DNA of 64,000 nt from Lysobacterales bacterium (GCA_016182785.1 JACPFU010000023.1:248001-312000), one strand, 5' to 3'. Positions 44,650 through 54,783 are shown, numbered from the stretch's first letter. Notes: generated by a model from the sequence alone, not told the origin. Numbers and translations: made by a program.

Positions 44650-47211
44650 ATGTCGAAGCGGATGGGGTGCCTGTTTGGTGTGATGGCGGGTCTGGCGACG
44701 GCGGCCTCGGCTGCGACCGTGCACCACGACCGCTTCCATGCAACCAGCGCGGAACTGGCCTGGGGCAACCAGCGCGGCAACTGGGTCGTGGTCAATGGCG
44801 AATACGCAGCCGCGTCGCCGAGCAACGCGCCGCTGACCGCGAGCCTGTTGCCGTGGCATGCCGGTGACTTCGAGTTCGCGGTCGACCTGATCGACCCGGT
44901 CGACGGTGGGCTGTGGGTGCGCGCCGATGCCGACGCCCAGCGCGGCGTGGTGCTGGTGGTCAAGAGCAACCAGATGTACTGGCACGTGATCAGCAGCCCG
45001 AGCAGCGGGCCGTGGACGGTGCACGCGCCGGTGACGGTCAGTTTCCCCTCGGGCCGCGCGCGCATCCGCGTGGTCGGCAGCGGTGCCTTGCTGCGCGCCT
45101 ACATCGACGACGCCGCGCTGCCGGCGACTACGCTCGACCTCGGCAGCGTGAGCGTGCCGCCGGGCAGCAACTACCTCGGCGGCCGCGTCGGGTTCTACGA
45201 CTACAGCGCCAGCGGCACGCGCTTCGACAACGTGCGCTTCGCATTCGAGCCGGTGCCGGAGGCTGCCGCCGGCTGGTGGCGTGGCGAGCAGGATGCCGAC
45301 GATGCGATCGGCAGCGCCGATGGCACCCTGGTCGGCGCCGTGGCGTTTGCCGCCGGCAAGGCCGGAACCGGGTTCCGTTTCCCGGACAACGGCAACCACC
45401 ATGTTGCGATCGCGGACGGCACCACCACCGACCTTCCGGCGCAATTCGCACTCGAAGCCTGGGTGCGGCCGCGCGCGGGACTGGCCAATCCGGGCAATGC
45501 CTGGGGCGTGTTCTCGAAGGTGGGGCCGCCGTGGGTCGGCGGGATTTCGTACCAGCTCGCGCTGTCTCCGGCGGCCCCGGACGACGCCAGTGCGACCGCG
45601 CAGTTCCGCGCCGACGCCGACCCGTGGCCGGCGAATCCGCTCGCTGGCGGGCTGGTCGACGTCGGCATCTGGAGTCATCTGCTGTGGCGTTACGACGGCA
45701 GCCAGTCGCGGCTGCACGTCGACGGCCGCGAGGTTTCCAGTGTCGCCGCCGCGGGCGTGCTGGCCGCGAACGTGGCGACGCCGCTGTACCTGAACTGCGA
45801 TGGTGACGGGGCAGTCTGCGCGCCGCTCGATCTGGACGAAGCCGTGCTCTATCACCGCGCGCCGAGCGCCGCCGAAGTGCAGGCGCGCCACGAAGCACTG
45901 GCGCATGCCGAGGTCGCGTTGCCGTATCGGCAGGACCTCGCCGGAACGCTCGACGCGGCCTGGGGCGTGCGCAATCGCCAGGCGCCGACACCGCAGTTCC
46001 AGCCGGATGGCGCGCTGCGCCTGTGGACCACGCCCACCGACCTGTATGGCGCCAGCAACAACCTCGCCAACCTGCCATTGCTGCGCCTGCCGGACGGCGA
46101 AGACGCCTGGGCGCTGACCGCGGCGTTTCGCTTCGACGCACCGCCGTCGGCGCAGTGGCAGCAGGCCGGCGTGCTGGTGCTCGACCGCCGCGACGGCGTG
46201 CCCGATCCGGACAACTACCTGCGGCTCGGCTACGTCTACGAGCCGGTGCCGCGCTTCGAGGCGGTCTACGACCTGGGCGGCACGCCGAATGCAGACCTGC
46301 CGAACGGCCCGCTCCTCGATGTTCCCGCCGCGACACCGTACTGGCTGCGACTGCGCCGCCATGGCGGCAGCTTCGTGCTCGGCTACAGCCTCGACGGCGA
46401 GCGCTTCGACGACTTCCGCAGCCTCGACCTGCCGCTGCTGCCGCGCTATGCCGGCGTGTTCGCGCTGCACGGACCGAGCGCGGCCCCCGCGTTGCCGTTC
46501 GACCTGCTGAATCTCGACGTGTCCGCCGACTGCCTGGCCGAACCCGACGGCCTGCTCGCGCACTGGCGCGGCGCCGACATCACCGACTCCGCCGGGGGCT
46601 TGACGCTGACCGCGATGAACGGCGCCGGACACGCGCTGGCGCGGATCGGCAAGGGCTTCCAGTTCGACGGCAACGACGACCACTTCGCCCGCACCGCGAT
46701 CGCGTCACTCCCGGTCGGTGCCGCCGCGCGCACGGTGCTGCTGTGGGCGAAGACGCCGCGCGACCTGGTCAACGCCACCGAGTCGGCGCTGTTCCAGTAC
46801 GGCAGCGAGAGCGACAGCCACATGTTCGGCCTGATCACTTCCGGCAACGCGCCCGGCCGGCTGTACTTCTACGGCCACAACGCCGACCTCGCCGGCAGCA
46901 CCGTGCTGCGTCCGGACACCTGGTATCACCTCGGCGTCAGTTACGACGGCAGCAACGTCAGCGTCTACGTCGACGGCGTTGCCGAAGCCAGCGCCGCGCG
47001 CGTTCTCGACACCGTGCCGTCGGCCGAAGGCCTCAACATCGGTCGGCGCTGGCCGGCAACGCGCTGGCAGGGACTGATCGACGACGTGCAGGTGTACGCG
47101 CGCGCGCTCGATGCCGCGGAGATCGCCGCGATCCACCGCGCCGGCGGTGCCGGGCTGTGTCCGCGCGCGATCTTCGCCAACGGCTTCGAGGACGGCGCGA
47201 TCAGTCCGTAG
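44650..47211 (+). CDS. Secreted LamG/concanavalin-type protein with FANGFE tail
   Basis: Exported protein of 853 residues. Signal peptide 'SKRMGCLFGVMAGLATAASA' is followed by at least four beta-sandwich segments. Two of them look like LamG-type jelly rolls: 'GWWRGEQDADDAIGSADGTL ... LEAWVRPRAGL' and 'LAHWRGADITDSAGGL ... GVSYDGSNVSVYVDG'. These bind carbohydrates or act as adhesive modules. A Cys pair appears at the end ('CPRAIFANGFEDGAISP'), with the shared tail. Its stop overlaps the end of the ECF sigma gene by 11 bp (convergent). No catalytic site was found. Confidence 0.8.
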   Translation: MSKRMGCLFGVMAGLATAASAATVHHDRFHATSAELAWGNQRGNWVVVNGEYAAASPSNAPLTASLLPWHAGDFEFAVDLIDPVDGGLWVRADADAQRGVVLVVKSNQMYWHVISSPSSGPWTVHAPVTVSFPSGRARIRVVGSGALLRAYIDDAALPATTLDLGSVSVPPGSNYLGGRVGFYDYSASGTRFDNVRFAFEPVPEAAAGWWRGEQDADDAIGSADGTLVGAVAFAAGKAGTGFRFPDNGNHHVAIADGTTTDLPAQFALEAWVRPRAGLANPGNAWGVFSKVGPPWVGGISYQLALSPAAPDDASATAQFRADADPWPANPLAGGLVDVGIWSHLLWRYDGSQSRLHVDGREVSSVAAAGVLAANVATPLYLNCDGDGAVCAPLDLDEAVLYHRAPSAAEVQARHEALAHAEVALPYRQDLAGTLDAAWGVRNRQAPTPQFQPDGALRLWTTPTDLYGASNNLANLPLLRLPDGEDAWALTAAFRFDAPPSAQWQQAGVLVLDRRDGVPDPDNYLRLGYVYEPVPRFEAVYDLGGTPNADLPNGPLLDVPAATPYWLRLRRHGGSFVLGYSLDGERFDDFRSLDLPLLPRYAGVFALHGPSAAPALPFDLLNLDVSADCLAEPDGLLAHWRGADITDSAGGLTLTAMNGAGHALARIGKGFQFDGNDDHFARTAIASLPVGAAARTVLLWAKTPRDLVNATESALFQYGSESDSHMFGLITSGNAPGRLYFYGHNADLAGSTVLRPDTWYHLGVSYDGSNVSVYVDGVAEASAARVLDTVPSAEGLNIGRRWPATRWQGLIDDVQVYARALDAAEIAAIHRAGGAGLCPRAIFANGFEDGAISP

Positions 47212-47782
47212 TGGCCAGGCCCAACTGTTCGCCGATGAAGGCTCGCGCGAAGCGGGCGTCGCGTTTGACCGTGGGCGCGGAGATCGCCATCGCCGCGGCG
47301 ACTTCCTCGACTTCGAGGCCGGCGAAGAAGCGCAGCTCGAACACCTGGCGGGCGCGCGCGTCGAGCGCGTCGAGGGCGGCGAGCGCGGCATCGATGGCGA
47401 CGATCTGCTCGGCGTCGGCATCGACCGCGAAGTCGAAGTGCTCCAGTGCATCGAGCGAGGTCACCTGGCCGCCGCCGCGCTTGCCGGCGAGGCGCGCGCG
47501 GGCGTAGTCGACCAGCACCTGGCGCATCGCGGTGGCGGCGATCGCGAGGAAGTGGCCGCGGTCGCGAAAGCGCTGCTGGCCCTGCCCGAACAGCTTCAGG
47601 TAGGCCTCGTTGACCACCGCACCGGTGGACAGCGTGACACCGCGCTCGCCCCGCCGCAGCGCACTGCGCGCAAGACGCTGCATCTCGGAATGCACATAGA
47701 CCATCAACTCGCGGTCCTCGCGCGCGGCCGCGTTCAGGCGCTCGGTCAACAGCGGGGCGTGCTCGGGGTCGATCGGTGGCAT
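47201..47782 (-). CDS. ECF-type RNA polymerase sigma factor
   Basis: Sigma factor of 193 residues with sigma70 region 2 (about 20-90, 'VNEAYLKLFGQGQQ', 'LAIAATAMRQVLVDYAR') and region 4 (about 130-185, 'VFELRFFAGLEVEEVAAAMA' with the helix-turn-helix 'ISAPTVKRD'). The type resembles the ECF sigma factors (TIGR02999-like) that lie beside a TPR-containing Ser/Thr kinase in Xanthomonads; the kinase gene is at 49732. A different gene lies between, on the opposite strand. A membrane anti-sigma factor is not seen. Confidence 0.85.
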   Translation of the reverse strand: MPPIDPEHAPLLTERLNAAAREDRELMVYVHSEMQRLARSALRRGERGVTLSTGAVVNEAYLKLFGQGQQRFRDRGHFLAIAATAMRQVLVDYARARLAGKRGGGQVTSLDALEHFDFAVDADAEQIVAIDAALAALDALDARARQVFELRFFAGLEVEEVAAAMAISAPTVKRDARFARAFIGEQLGLATTD

Positions 47783-47914
47783 CGGGCGGGCTCCGGCATG
47801 GCGCCGCAAGCGTAGCGGGCCCCGCGCGTGCCTGTCGCCGCATCGGCTCGGCGGGGGCGCGAAGAACGACTGCATGGCCATCCGAGCCAATACTCTGGCC
47901 TTCGACGCACTCTG

Positions 47915-47943
47915 TTGGCACGCCGCGTCGCCCACAGTACATT
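47915..47943 (+). promoter_or_regulatory. Probable promoter of the OLD-like gene
   Basis: TTGGCA at 47915-47920 and TACATT at 47938-47943 are separated by 17 bp, a good sigma70 match, 48 bp before the start codon at 47992. It lies between the ECF sigma gene and the AAA gene, pointing to the latter. Confidence 0.55.
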
Positions 47944-47991
47944 GCCGCACAGCGCTGACGTCCGTTCAGCACGCACGTCTATGGTGTTTCA

Positions 47992-49530
47992 ATGAGCCTG
48001 CTTCGCCGCAACCTGCATCAGGTCTGGGACCAACTGCGTGGCAAGAAGACGCAAATGCCGCAGTTCCTGGAGTCCGTGCAGGTCAACAACCTGCGTGGCA
48101 TCCGCGACCTGAAGGTCAAGTTCTCGTATCCGGTCACGGTGATTGCTGGGCCGAACGGTTGCGGTAAGTCGACGGTGTTGTTCGCTTGCGCCTGCGCATA
48201 TGACGTGCCAGGCCGCCGTGACTACAGTCCGGCCGCGCTCTTCCCAAACCTCAGGGGCGGCACCCCGGAAGACCGCTTTCAGAGCCCATCTTTCGAGTAT
48301 TTTTTCGTCGATGACAACCGCGACCTGGGCATGGTGTGGCGGCGCAGCAAGTCCTGGAGCAAGAGCTATCTCGGACGCAAGAATGTGCATCAGCCCCAGC
48401 GCGCCCTCTATCTTCGTACGCTGGCCAACCTGACCAGCCCTTCAGAGGTGCGCAGCATTCTGCAGATCGGCTCCAAAGGCTTCGAGCAAAGCGACCTCGA
48501 TGCCGACCTCATCGCCTTTGCACACCGCGTGCTGCCCTTCAAGTACCGGGGGCTGAAGCTTCTCAAGCTCAAAAACAAGGATCTGCTGTTTGCGGAACGT
48601 GAAGAGGCCGATACGGCCTACTCCGAGTTCCACATGTCCGCCGGTGAGCGAGCTTTGCTCCGCATCTCCAAGGACATCGGCAGACTTTCCAATGCGCTGA
48701 TTCTCATCGACGAGGTCGAGGCCGGTCTCCACCCATATACGCAGCAGCAAGTCTTGCTCGAGCTGCAGCGTCTGGCGTTGCGCAACAATTTGCAGATCAT
48801 CGTCACTTCTCACAGCCCCGTGGTCCTGGAAAGCGTGCCGGTGGAGGCTAGGGTGTTCCTTGAGCGCAGCGCCGACAACGTGACCGTGCAGCCACCGTAT
48901 CGCGACATCTTTCAGCGCGCCTTCTATGGCCAATCACAAGACAAGTTGTCGGTGCTTTGCGAGGACTCGGTTGCCGAGGCCATGATCCTAGGTGTTCTGG
49001 ACCAGTTGAACCAGAAACTCAACATCACTCCCGACGACATCACAGTTGGGCGCGATACCGGCAAAGAACAGTTTCCGCAGCATGTGGAGACTTTGGGGAA
49101 GTTCCAGATGCTGGGCTCGTTCGTATTCGTGCTTGACGGGGACGCTCGTGCGCTAGAGTTCGACATCAGGAAGGTCGGTAATCGATTTGGCCAGGACCTG
49201 TCGCCCCTGTTTCTCCCGGGCGATGGCCCGCCCGAAGCCTGGATCTACGCCCGTCTTGAGCGCGATGCGCCTCGGTTCAGTCAGTTGCTGGGCGTACCCG
49301 CTTTGGATCATCAGCTAAGCAACATCCGTCAGGCCTTCGAGAACGCAAGTGACAAGGCGACCAACATCGTCAAGAACCAGTTCTACGCATTGGCGGAGCA
49401 ACTCCAACGGAGGCCTGAAGAGCTTGCTAGGGTTGTCGGGCGTGCCGAAAGCTCAAGTGGTGAGCTGAAAGTCTTTGCTGACGACTTGGAGCAGGCAATC
49501 CACAACTGGAGGCGCCGCGCGGGAGAGTGA
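47992..49530 (+). CDS. OLD-like AAA ATPase with C-terminal TOPRIM domain (defence candidate)
   Basis: Single protein of 512 residues. The N-terminal ABC-type ATPase has Walker A 'GPNGCGKST' (53-61), signature 'HMSAGER' (214-220), Walker B 'LILIDE' (236-241) and an H-loop 'TSHSP' (272-276). The C-terminal third resembles a TOPRIM nuclease: 'LCEDSVAEAM' with Glu324/Glu329 and 'VLDGDAR' with Asp382/Asp384. This order is that of OLD-family nucleases, many of which act in phage defence. No UvrD helicase (GajB) or separate TOPRIM partner follows, so it would be a stand-alone class. The gene is less GC-rich than its surroundings and divides the sigma factor and kinase genes. Confidence 0.8.
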   Translation: MSLLRRNLHQVWDQLRGKKTQMPQFLESVQVNNLRGIRDLKVKFSYPVTVIAGPNGCGKSTVLFACACAYDVPGRRDYSPAALFPNLRGGTPEDRFQSPSFEYFFVDDNRDLGMVWRRSKSWSKSYLGRKNVHQPQRALYLRTLANLTSPSEVRSILQIGSKGFEQSDLDADLIAFAHRVLPFKYRGLKLLKLKNKDLLFAEREEADTAYSEFHMSAGERALLRISKDIGRLSNALILIDEVEAGLHPYTQQQVLLELQRLALRNNLQIIVTSHSPVVLESVPVEARVFLERSADNVTVQPPYRDIFQRAFYGQSQDKLSVLCEDSVAEAMILGVLDQLNQKLNITPDDITVGRDTGKEQFPQHVETLGKFQMLGSFVFVLDGDARALEFDIRKVGNRFGQDLSPLFLPGDGPPEAWIYARLERDAPRFSQLLGVPALDHQLSNIRQAFENASDKATNIVKNQFYALAEQLQRRPEELARVVGRAESSSGELKVFADDLEQAIHNWRRRAGE

Positions 49531-49731
49531 CACGAGCCGTCACCCACCGGCCTCGGCGCGAGGTGCTGGCCCTCTGGCCGGGGTGGTGTGGCGGTTGCCT
49601 CATCGCCAAAGCCGTGATGGGCAGCACGGAGATTGCGCGATGGCGGGGTTGATGGCTCGCGGCTGCAGTCAAACACGACATTGATGGTCGCCACATCGGT
49701 CCCGCCGGGGGTCGCGGGTTATGCTCGGCGC

Positions 49732-52515
49732 ATGGCCTCCGACCCCGAACGCTTCGCCAAGGCGCGCGCCCTGTTTGATGAACTTGCCGCGCTGCCGGGC
49801 GCGGAGCGGGACGGCGCGCTTGCGGCGCGGGTTGATGTCGATCCGGCGGTGCGTGCGCAGGTGGCGGCTTGGCTCGAGGCCGATGATGGCGATGATGAGG
49901 ATGCGACGGCACCCGGCGCGATCGCGGCGTTGCGCGGGCAATGGCAGGCGGAGCGTGCGGCGCAGGCACAGGCGGCGTGGGCCGGGCGGCGCATTGGCCA
50001 ATTCGAGCTGGTGCGCGCGATCGGTCAGGGTGGCATGGGCACGGTCTGGCTCGGCGAGCGCCGCGACGGTGCTTTCGTGCAGCGCGTCGCGGTCAAGCTG
50101 CTCGGCGCCGGACACGACCCCGATGGCGAGCTGCTGCGCCGCTTCCGCACCGAGCGCGAGTTGCTGGCGGCGCTCGACCATCCCGGCATCGCGCGCCTGA
50201 TCGACGGTGGCGAGACCGAGGAGGGCGTGCCCTGGCTGGTCATGGAATACGTCGATGGCGAGCGCATCGACCGCTGGTGCGAGTTGCACCATTCCGACTT
50301 CGCCACGCGCGTGCGCCTGGTGCTCGCGGTCGGCGAGGCGCTGGAGGCCGCGCATGCGGCACTGATCGTGCACCGCGACCTCAAACCGGCGAACATCCTG
50401 GTCGATCGCAGCGGTCGGCCGCGCCTGCTCGACTTCGGCATCGCCAAGGCCATCGACGCGCGCGGGCTGCAGCACACGATCCAGCAGACCGCCGTCGACC
50501 AGCGGTTGATGACACTGCGCTACGCCAGCCCCGAGCAGGTGCGCGGCGGCGCCATCGGCACCGCCTCCGACCAGTATTCGCTGGCGGTGGTGCTGTACGA
50601 ACTGGTCGCCGGCCAGTCGCCCTACGGCGAGGTCGATACTTCCAGCCTCGATCTGATGCAGGCGATCTGCGAGCACGACCCCGCGCCGCCGAGTCGCGTC
50701 GCGCGCGGGCGCTCTGCCACCGGGCGCACGCTCGAGCGCGCGCGGCGCGGCTTTGGTTCGGACCTCGACGCGATCCTGCGCAAGGCCCTGCGCAAGGCGC
50801 CGGGCGAGCGCTACGCGAGCATCGGCGCATTCCTCGACGACCTGCGACGCCTGCTCGACGGCCAACCGGTCGCGGCGCGCCAGGGCGACCGCGCGTACCG
50901 GGCGCGCAAGTTCGTGCGTCGCCATCGCGTGGCGCTGACGATGCTGGCGACGGTGCTGCTGGCGCTCGCCGCGGTGGCGTTGAACTGGCGCTGGCAGCGC
51001 GACGAAATCGCGCACGAGCGCGATCGCGCCGAGCAGACCACGCGCTTCCTGACCGACCTGTTCGAGCAGGCGAATCCGATGCGCCATCGCGGCCAGGTGC
51101 CGGACGCGGTGGCGATGGCCGAGCGCGGCGCCGATGCCTTGCTCGCCGACACCGCGATGGACCGCGCCACCCGCGCCGGGCTGCTGCGCACTTCGGCGCA
51201 CGTGCTGCTGGCGCTCGGCCAGTACGCGAAGGCGCTGGAAGTGGCCAACGCCGCACTGCTCGGCAGCGAACAGTGGCGCGCGCACGACGCCGATCTGCGG
51301 GTCGCGCTGCAACTGCTGCAGGCCGACGCGCTGGCCGGCAACCGTCGCAACGACGAGGCGGTCGCGATCCTGCAGACGCTGCGCCGCGACCCGTCGCTGC
51401 GCGATGCGCTGGTGCAGGGGCGGGCGCTGCGTGCCGAGGTGCTGAACCTGCTCGCGCGCGTCGAGTTCGAGCGCAACCGCATCGATGACGCCGCTGCCGC
51501 ACTCGCGGCCGCACTCGCGTCCTGGCAGAACGTGTTCGCCGCGGACCCGGAGCGCGCGTTGCTGGCCGCGCCGCAGGCCGGAGCGGGCGGTGAGCTGCTG
51601 GCTTCGCTGCTGCTGACGCGCTGTCGCATCGCCGTGCTGCGCGCCGCCGGCGGCGAGGCGCTGGCGCGCTGCAACGAGGCGCAGCAGTACCGCGAGCGCT
51701 ACTTCCCGGCCGACCACCCCGGCCAGCTGAACGTGCTGAACGAACTCGCGGTGCTGGCCGGCAATGCCGGCGAGGCCGAGCGCGCACGCGAACTGTCGCA
51801 GCGCATCTTCGATCGCACCCGCGAGATCTTCGGCGACGCCCATCCGCGCGCCGCCGCCGCGGCGCTGAACCTCGGCATCGAGTACCGCGCCGCCGGTCGC
51901 TTCGAGGAGGCGATCGCGCTGTACCGGCTCGCGCACCAGGTGTTCCTGGCCATGCGCGGACCCGGGCACCCTCACACCTTGCTGGCGCTGAACAACTGGG
52001 CCAACGTGCTCTACGCACGCGGCGATTACGCGGCGGCGTTGCAGATGCACCGCGACGTGCAGCAGCGACGGCGCGCGTCGCTGCCGGCGGACGACGCGGA
52101 CCTGGCGCAGTCGGCCGGCAATGTCGCGAAGTGCCTGTGGCGGCTCGGTCGCCACGCCGAGGCGCAGGCAGAACTCGCGGGTGCACCGGCGCCGGTCGAT
52201 GCCGGTGCGCGGCGCACGCGCCGGCTGCTGCTGGCGCACCTCGCGCTGGCCCGCGGCGAGTCCGCGTCGGCGCTGGCCGAAGTGCTCGCGGTGCGTGCCG
52301 AGATCGAAGCCGCGGCGCCGGACGTGCGCGGTCTCGCCGCCAGTGCCTGGATCGAGACCCTGGCGCTTGCCGCCACCGGCGCCGATCGCGAAACCCTGCG
52401 CCGCGCATTGGCCGCCACCGCGGCGGCGCTCGCCCGCGACGACGGCCGCGATTTCGTGCGCGACGATGAAGTCGCGCGCTGGCGCCGCGAGCATCCCGAG
52501 CTCGCGAAGCCCTAA
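49732..52515 (+). CDS. Membrane Ser/Thr protein kinase with TPR repeats
   Basis: Protein of 927 residues. After a short N-terminal segment with an acidic stretch comes a Hanks-type kinase: G-loop 'IGQGGMG' (97-103), Lys122, catalytic 'HRDLKPAN' with Asp216, 'DFGIAKA' (234-240) and 'SPEQVRGG'. A transmembrane helix lies at about 398-418. The remaining 500 residues are tetratricopeptide-type repeats ('ALNLGIEYRAAGRFEEAIAL', 'LALNNWANVLYARGDYAAAL'), probably extracytoplasmic. Such kinases are often paired with ECF sigma factors like that at 47201-47782, and may transmit an envelope signal to it. The start at 49732 is preferred as it follows a non-coding stretch of 200 bp. Confidence 0.88.
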   Translation: MASDPERFAKARALFDELAALPGAERDGALAARVDVDPAVRAQVAAWLEADDGDDEDATAPGAIAALRGQWQAERAAQAQAAWAGRRIGQFELVRAIGQGGMGTVWLGERRDGAFVQRVAVKLLGAGHDPDGELLRRFRTERELLAALDHPGIARLIDGGETEEGVPWLVMEYVDGERIDRWCELHHSDFATRVRLVLAVGEALEAAHAALIVHRDLKPANILVDRSGRPRLLDFGIAKAIDARGLQHTIQQTAVDQRLMTLRYASPEQVRGGAIGTASDQYSLAVVLYELVAGQSPYGEVDTSSLDLMQAICEHDPAPPSRVARGRSATGRTLERARRGFGSDLDAILRKALRKAPGERYASIGAFLDDLRRLLDGQPVAARQGDRAYRARKFVRRHRVALTMLATVLLALAAVALNWRWQRDEIAHERDRAEQTTRFLTDLFEQANPMRHRGQVPDAVAMAERGADALLADTAMDRATRAGLLRTSAHVLLALGQYAKALEVANAALLGSEQWRAHDADLRVALQLLQADALAGNRRNDEAVAILQTLRRDPSLRDALVQGRALRAEVLNLLARVEFERNRIDDAAAALAAALASWQNVFAADPERALLAAPQAGAGGELLASLLLTRCRIAVLRAAGGEALARCNEAQQYRERYFPADHPGQLNVLNELAVLAGNAGEAERARELSQRIFDRTREIFGDAHPRAAAAALNLGIEYRAAGRFEEAIALYRLAHQVFLAMRGPGHPHTLLALNNWANVLYARGDYAAALQMHRDVQQRRRASLPADDADLAQSAGNVAKCLWRLGRHAEAQAELAGAPAPVDAGARRTRRLLLAHLALARGESASALAEVLAVRAEIEAAAPDVRGLAASAWIETLALAATGADRETLRRALAATAAALARDDGRDFVRDDEVARWRREHPELAKP

Positions 52516-52552
52516 GCTTCGCGCCTGGTCCACCGCAGGCATCGCCGCTTCC

Positions 52553-53845
52553 ATGATCGAATCACTGTTCGACCTCAAGGCCCACGGCAGCACGCCGCGC
52601 ACCGAACTGCTGGCCGGGTTCACCACCTTCCTGACCATGGCCTACATCCTGTTCGTGAACCCGGACATCTTGTCGGCGGCCGGCATGCCGAAGGAATCGG
52701 TGTTCGTCGCGACCTGTCTCGCGGCCGCGATCGGCTCGCTGGTGATGGGCCTGTACGCGAACTATCCGATTGCGCTCGCGCCCGGCATGGGCCTGAACGC
52801 GTACTTCGCCTTCGTCGTCTGCGGCACGCTCGGCTACGCCTGGCAGGCTGCGCTCGGTGCGGTGTTCCTGTCCGGTTGCCTGTTCGTGCTGGTGAGCCTG
52901 TTCCGCGTGCGCGAGTGGATCGTCGATGCCATCCCGCGCTCGCTCAAGCTCGCGATCTCGGCCGGCATCGGCCTGTTCCTGGCGCTGATCGGGCTCAAGA
53001 ACGCCGGCATCGTCGTTGCCGATCCGGCCACCTATCTGCGGCTCGGCGACCTGCATGCAGCGGCGCCGCTGCTGGCGCTGGCCGGCCTGGCGCTGATCGT
53101 CGCGCTCGAAGCGCGGCGCATCGTCGGCGGCGTGATCCTCGGCATCCTGGCGGTGACCGCGGCCTCGATCGCGCTCGGCCACTCCGCCTTCGCCGGCGTG
53201 TTTGCGCCGCCACCCTCGCTCGCTCCGACCTTCCTGCAACTCGATCTGCGCGCCGCGCTCGACGTCGGCCTGGTCAGCGTGGTGATGAGCTTCTTCCTGG
53301 TCGAACTGTTCGATGCCACCGGCACCCTGATCGGCGTCACTCATCGCGCCGGGTTGCTCGATGCCGATGGCAAGCTGCCGCGGCTGAAGCGAGCGCTGCT
53401 GGCGGATTCCACCGCGATCGTCGCCGGCAGCCTGCTCGGCACTTCATCGACCACGGCCTACATCGAGAGCGCTTCCGGCACCGCAGTCGGCGGACGCACC
53501 GGACTCACCGCGGTGGTGGTGGCGCTGCTGTTCCTGCTGGCGCTGTTCCTGGCACCGCTTGCCGCCAGCGTGCCGCCCTGGGCCACCGCGCCGGCGCTGA
53601 TCTACGTCGCCATCCTGATGACGCGCGGGCTGGCCGAGATCGACTGGAACGACCTCACCGAAACCGCGCCGGCGGTGCTGTGCGCACTGGCGATGCCGTT
53701 CACCTTTTCGATCGCGCACGGCATCGCGTTCGGCTTCGTCAGCTACGCCGCGATCAAGCTGCTCGCCGGCCGCGGCCGCGACGTGCCACCCGCGGTCTGG
53801 GTCATCGCCGCCGTGTTCGTCGCCAAGTTCGCGTGGTTGGGGTGA
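52553..53845 (+). CDS. NCS2-family purine permease (AzgA type)
   Basis: Membrane transporter of 430 residues with about twelve hydrophobic segments. The AzgA-like signatures are clear: 'RTELLAGFTTFLTMAYILFV' near the N-terminus, 'NYPIALAPGMGLNAYFAF', and 'LVELFDATGTLIGVTHRAGL'. It would import adenine, guanine or hypoxanthine with protons. The stop codon overlaps the GTG start of the following monooxygenase gene (GTGA). Confidence 0.9.
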   Translation: MIESLFDLKAHGSTPRTELLAGFTTFLTMAYILFVNPDILSAAGMPKESVFVATCLAAAIGSLVMGLYANYPIALAPGMGLNAYFAFVVCGTLGYAWQAALGAVFLSGCLFVLVSLFRVREWIVDAIPRSLKLAISAGIGLFLALIGLKNAGIVVADPATYLRLGDLHAAAPLLALAGLALIVALEARRIVGGVILGILAVTAASIALGHSAFAGVFAPPPSLAPTFLQLDLRAALDVGLVSVVMSFFLVELFDATGTLIGVTHRAGLLDADGKLPRLKRALLADSTAIVAGSLLGTSSTTAYIESASGTAVGGRTGLTAVVVALLFLLALFLAPLAASVPPWATAPALIYVAILMTRGLAEIDWNDLTETAPAVLCALAMPFTFSIAHGIAFGFVSYAAIKLLAGRGRDVPPAVWVIAAVFVAKFAWLG

Positions 53846-54783
53846 GCAGGCGCGTCGAGGTGCTCGTCATCGGCGCCGGCTTCGGCGGCATTGCGATGGC
53901 ACACGAGCTCGACCAACTCGGTATCGACGATTATCTGATCGTCGAGAAGTCCACAGCGGTCGGAGGCACTTGGCGCGACAACACCTATCCCGGCGCGGCC
54001 TGCGATGTGCCCTCGCATCTGTACTCGCTGTCGTTCGCGCCGAATCCGCATTGGACGCGCCTGTTCTCGCGCCAGCAGGAAATCTGCTCGCACCTGCGAG
54101 CGACCGCGGCGCCCCTGCAGGCGCGCGGCAAGATCCGTACGTCCTGGACGTTGGCGACGATGGTCTGGCAAGCGCGGTCGAAGCGCTGGCGCGTCACCAA
54201 CACGGCGCGCGAGTGCATCGAGGCGCGCTTCGTGGTGGCGGCGATGGGTGGACTGCACGTGCCGAACTGGCCGGCGATCCACGGCCGCGAGACCTTTGGC
54301 GGCGCGCATTGCCATAGTGCGCGCTGGAATCACGACATCGACTTCAGCGGTCGCGTTGGCGTGATCGGCACCGGCGCCAGCGCGATCCAGCTGATTCCCG
54401 AACTGGCGGCGAACGCCGCACGCCTGCACGTGTTCCAGCGCACGCCGGCGTGGGTGTTGCCGCGCCCGGATTTCGCGTTGCCGCGCTGGTTGCGGGCGCT
54501 GTTCGCGGCACTGCCGCCGCTGCGCCTGGCCTTTCGCGCGATGATCTACCTGCAGCTCGAAGCGCTGTCGCTGGCGCTGCTGAAACCGCGTTCCGCATTC
54601 TGGGTGCGCTGGCTCGCCAAGTGGCATCTGCGGCGGCAGGTCCCGGACACGAGTGTGCATTCGAGCCTGATGCCGGATTATCCGATCGGCTGCAAACGCA
54701 TCGCGCTCTCAAGCGACTTCTACCCGACACTGACGCGCAGCAACGTGACGCTCGAAACCGGCGACATCGCTGCGACCCGCTAG
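53842..54783 (+). pseudogene. N-terminal part of a flavin-containing monooxygenase (C-terminus lost)
   Basis: Protein of 313 residues starting at GTG. It has the FAD-binding 'GAGFGG' (11-16), the monooxygenase signature FxGxxxHxxxW in 'FGGAHCHSARW' (152-162) and the NADPH-binding 'GTGASA' (176-181). These enzymes normally have about 480-500 residues; here the frame ends after 'NVTLETGDIAATR' at 54783, before the second half. A piece that matches the expected C-terminus is found at 58075-58296. The gene is probably disrupted by the DNA between. It was co-transcribed with the upstream permease. Confidence 0.75.

Noticed and set aside
47992-49530. The AAA/TOPRIM gene considered as GajA of a complete Gabija system
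   Set aside because: There is no UvrD-like helicase gene (GajB) beside it. The next genes are a kinase and a sigma factor.
49669-52638. A 989-codon frame antisense to the Ser/Thr kinase
   Set aside because: It has no motif or signal, and the sense strand has complete kinase and TPR motifs. Such shadows are common at this GC content.
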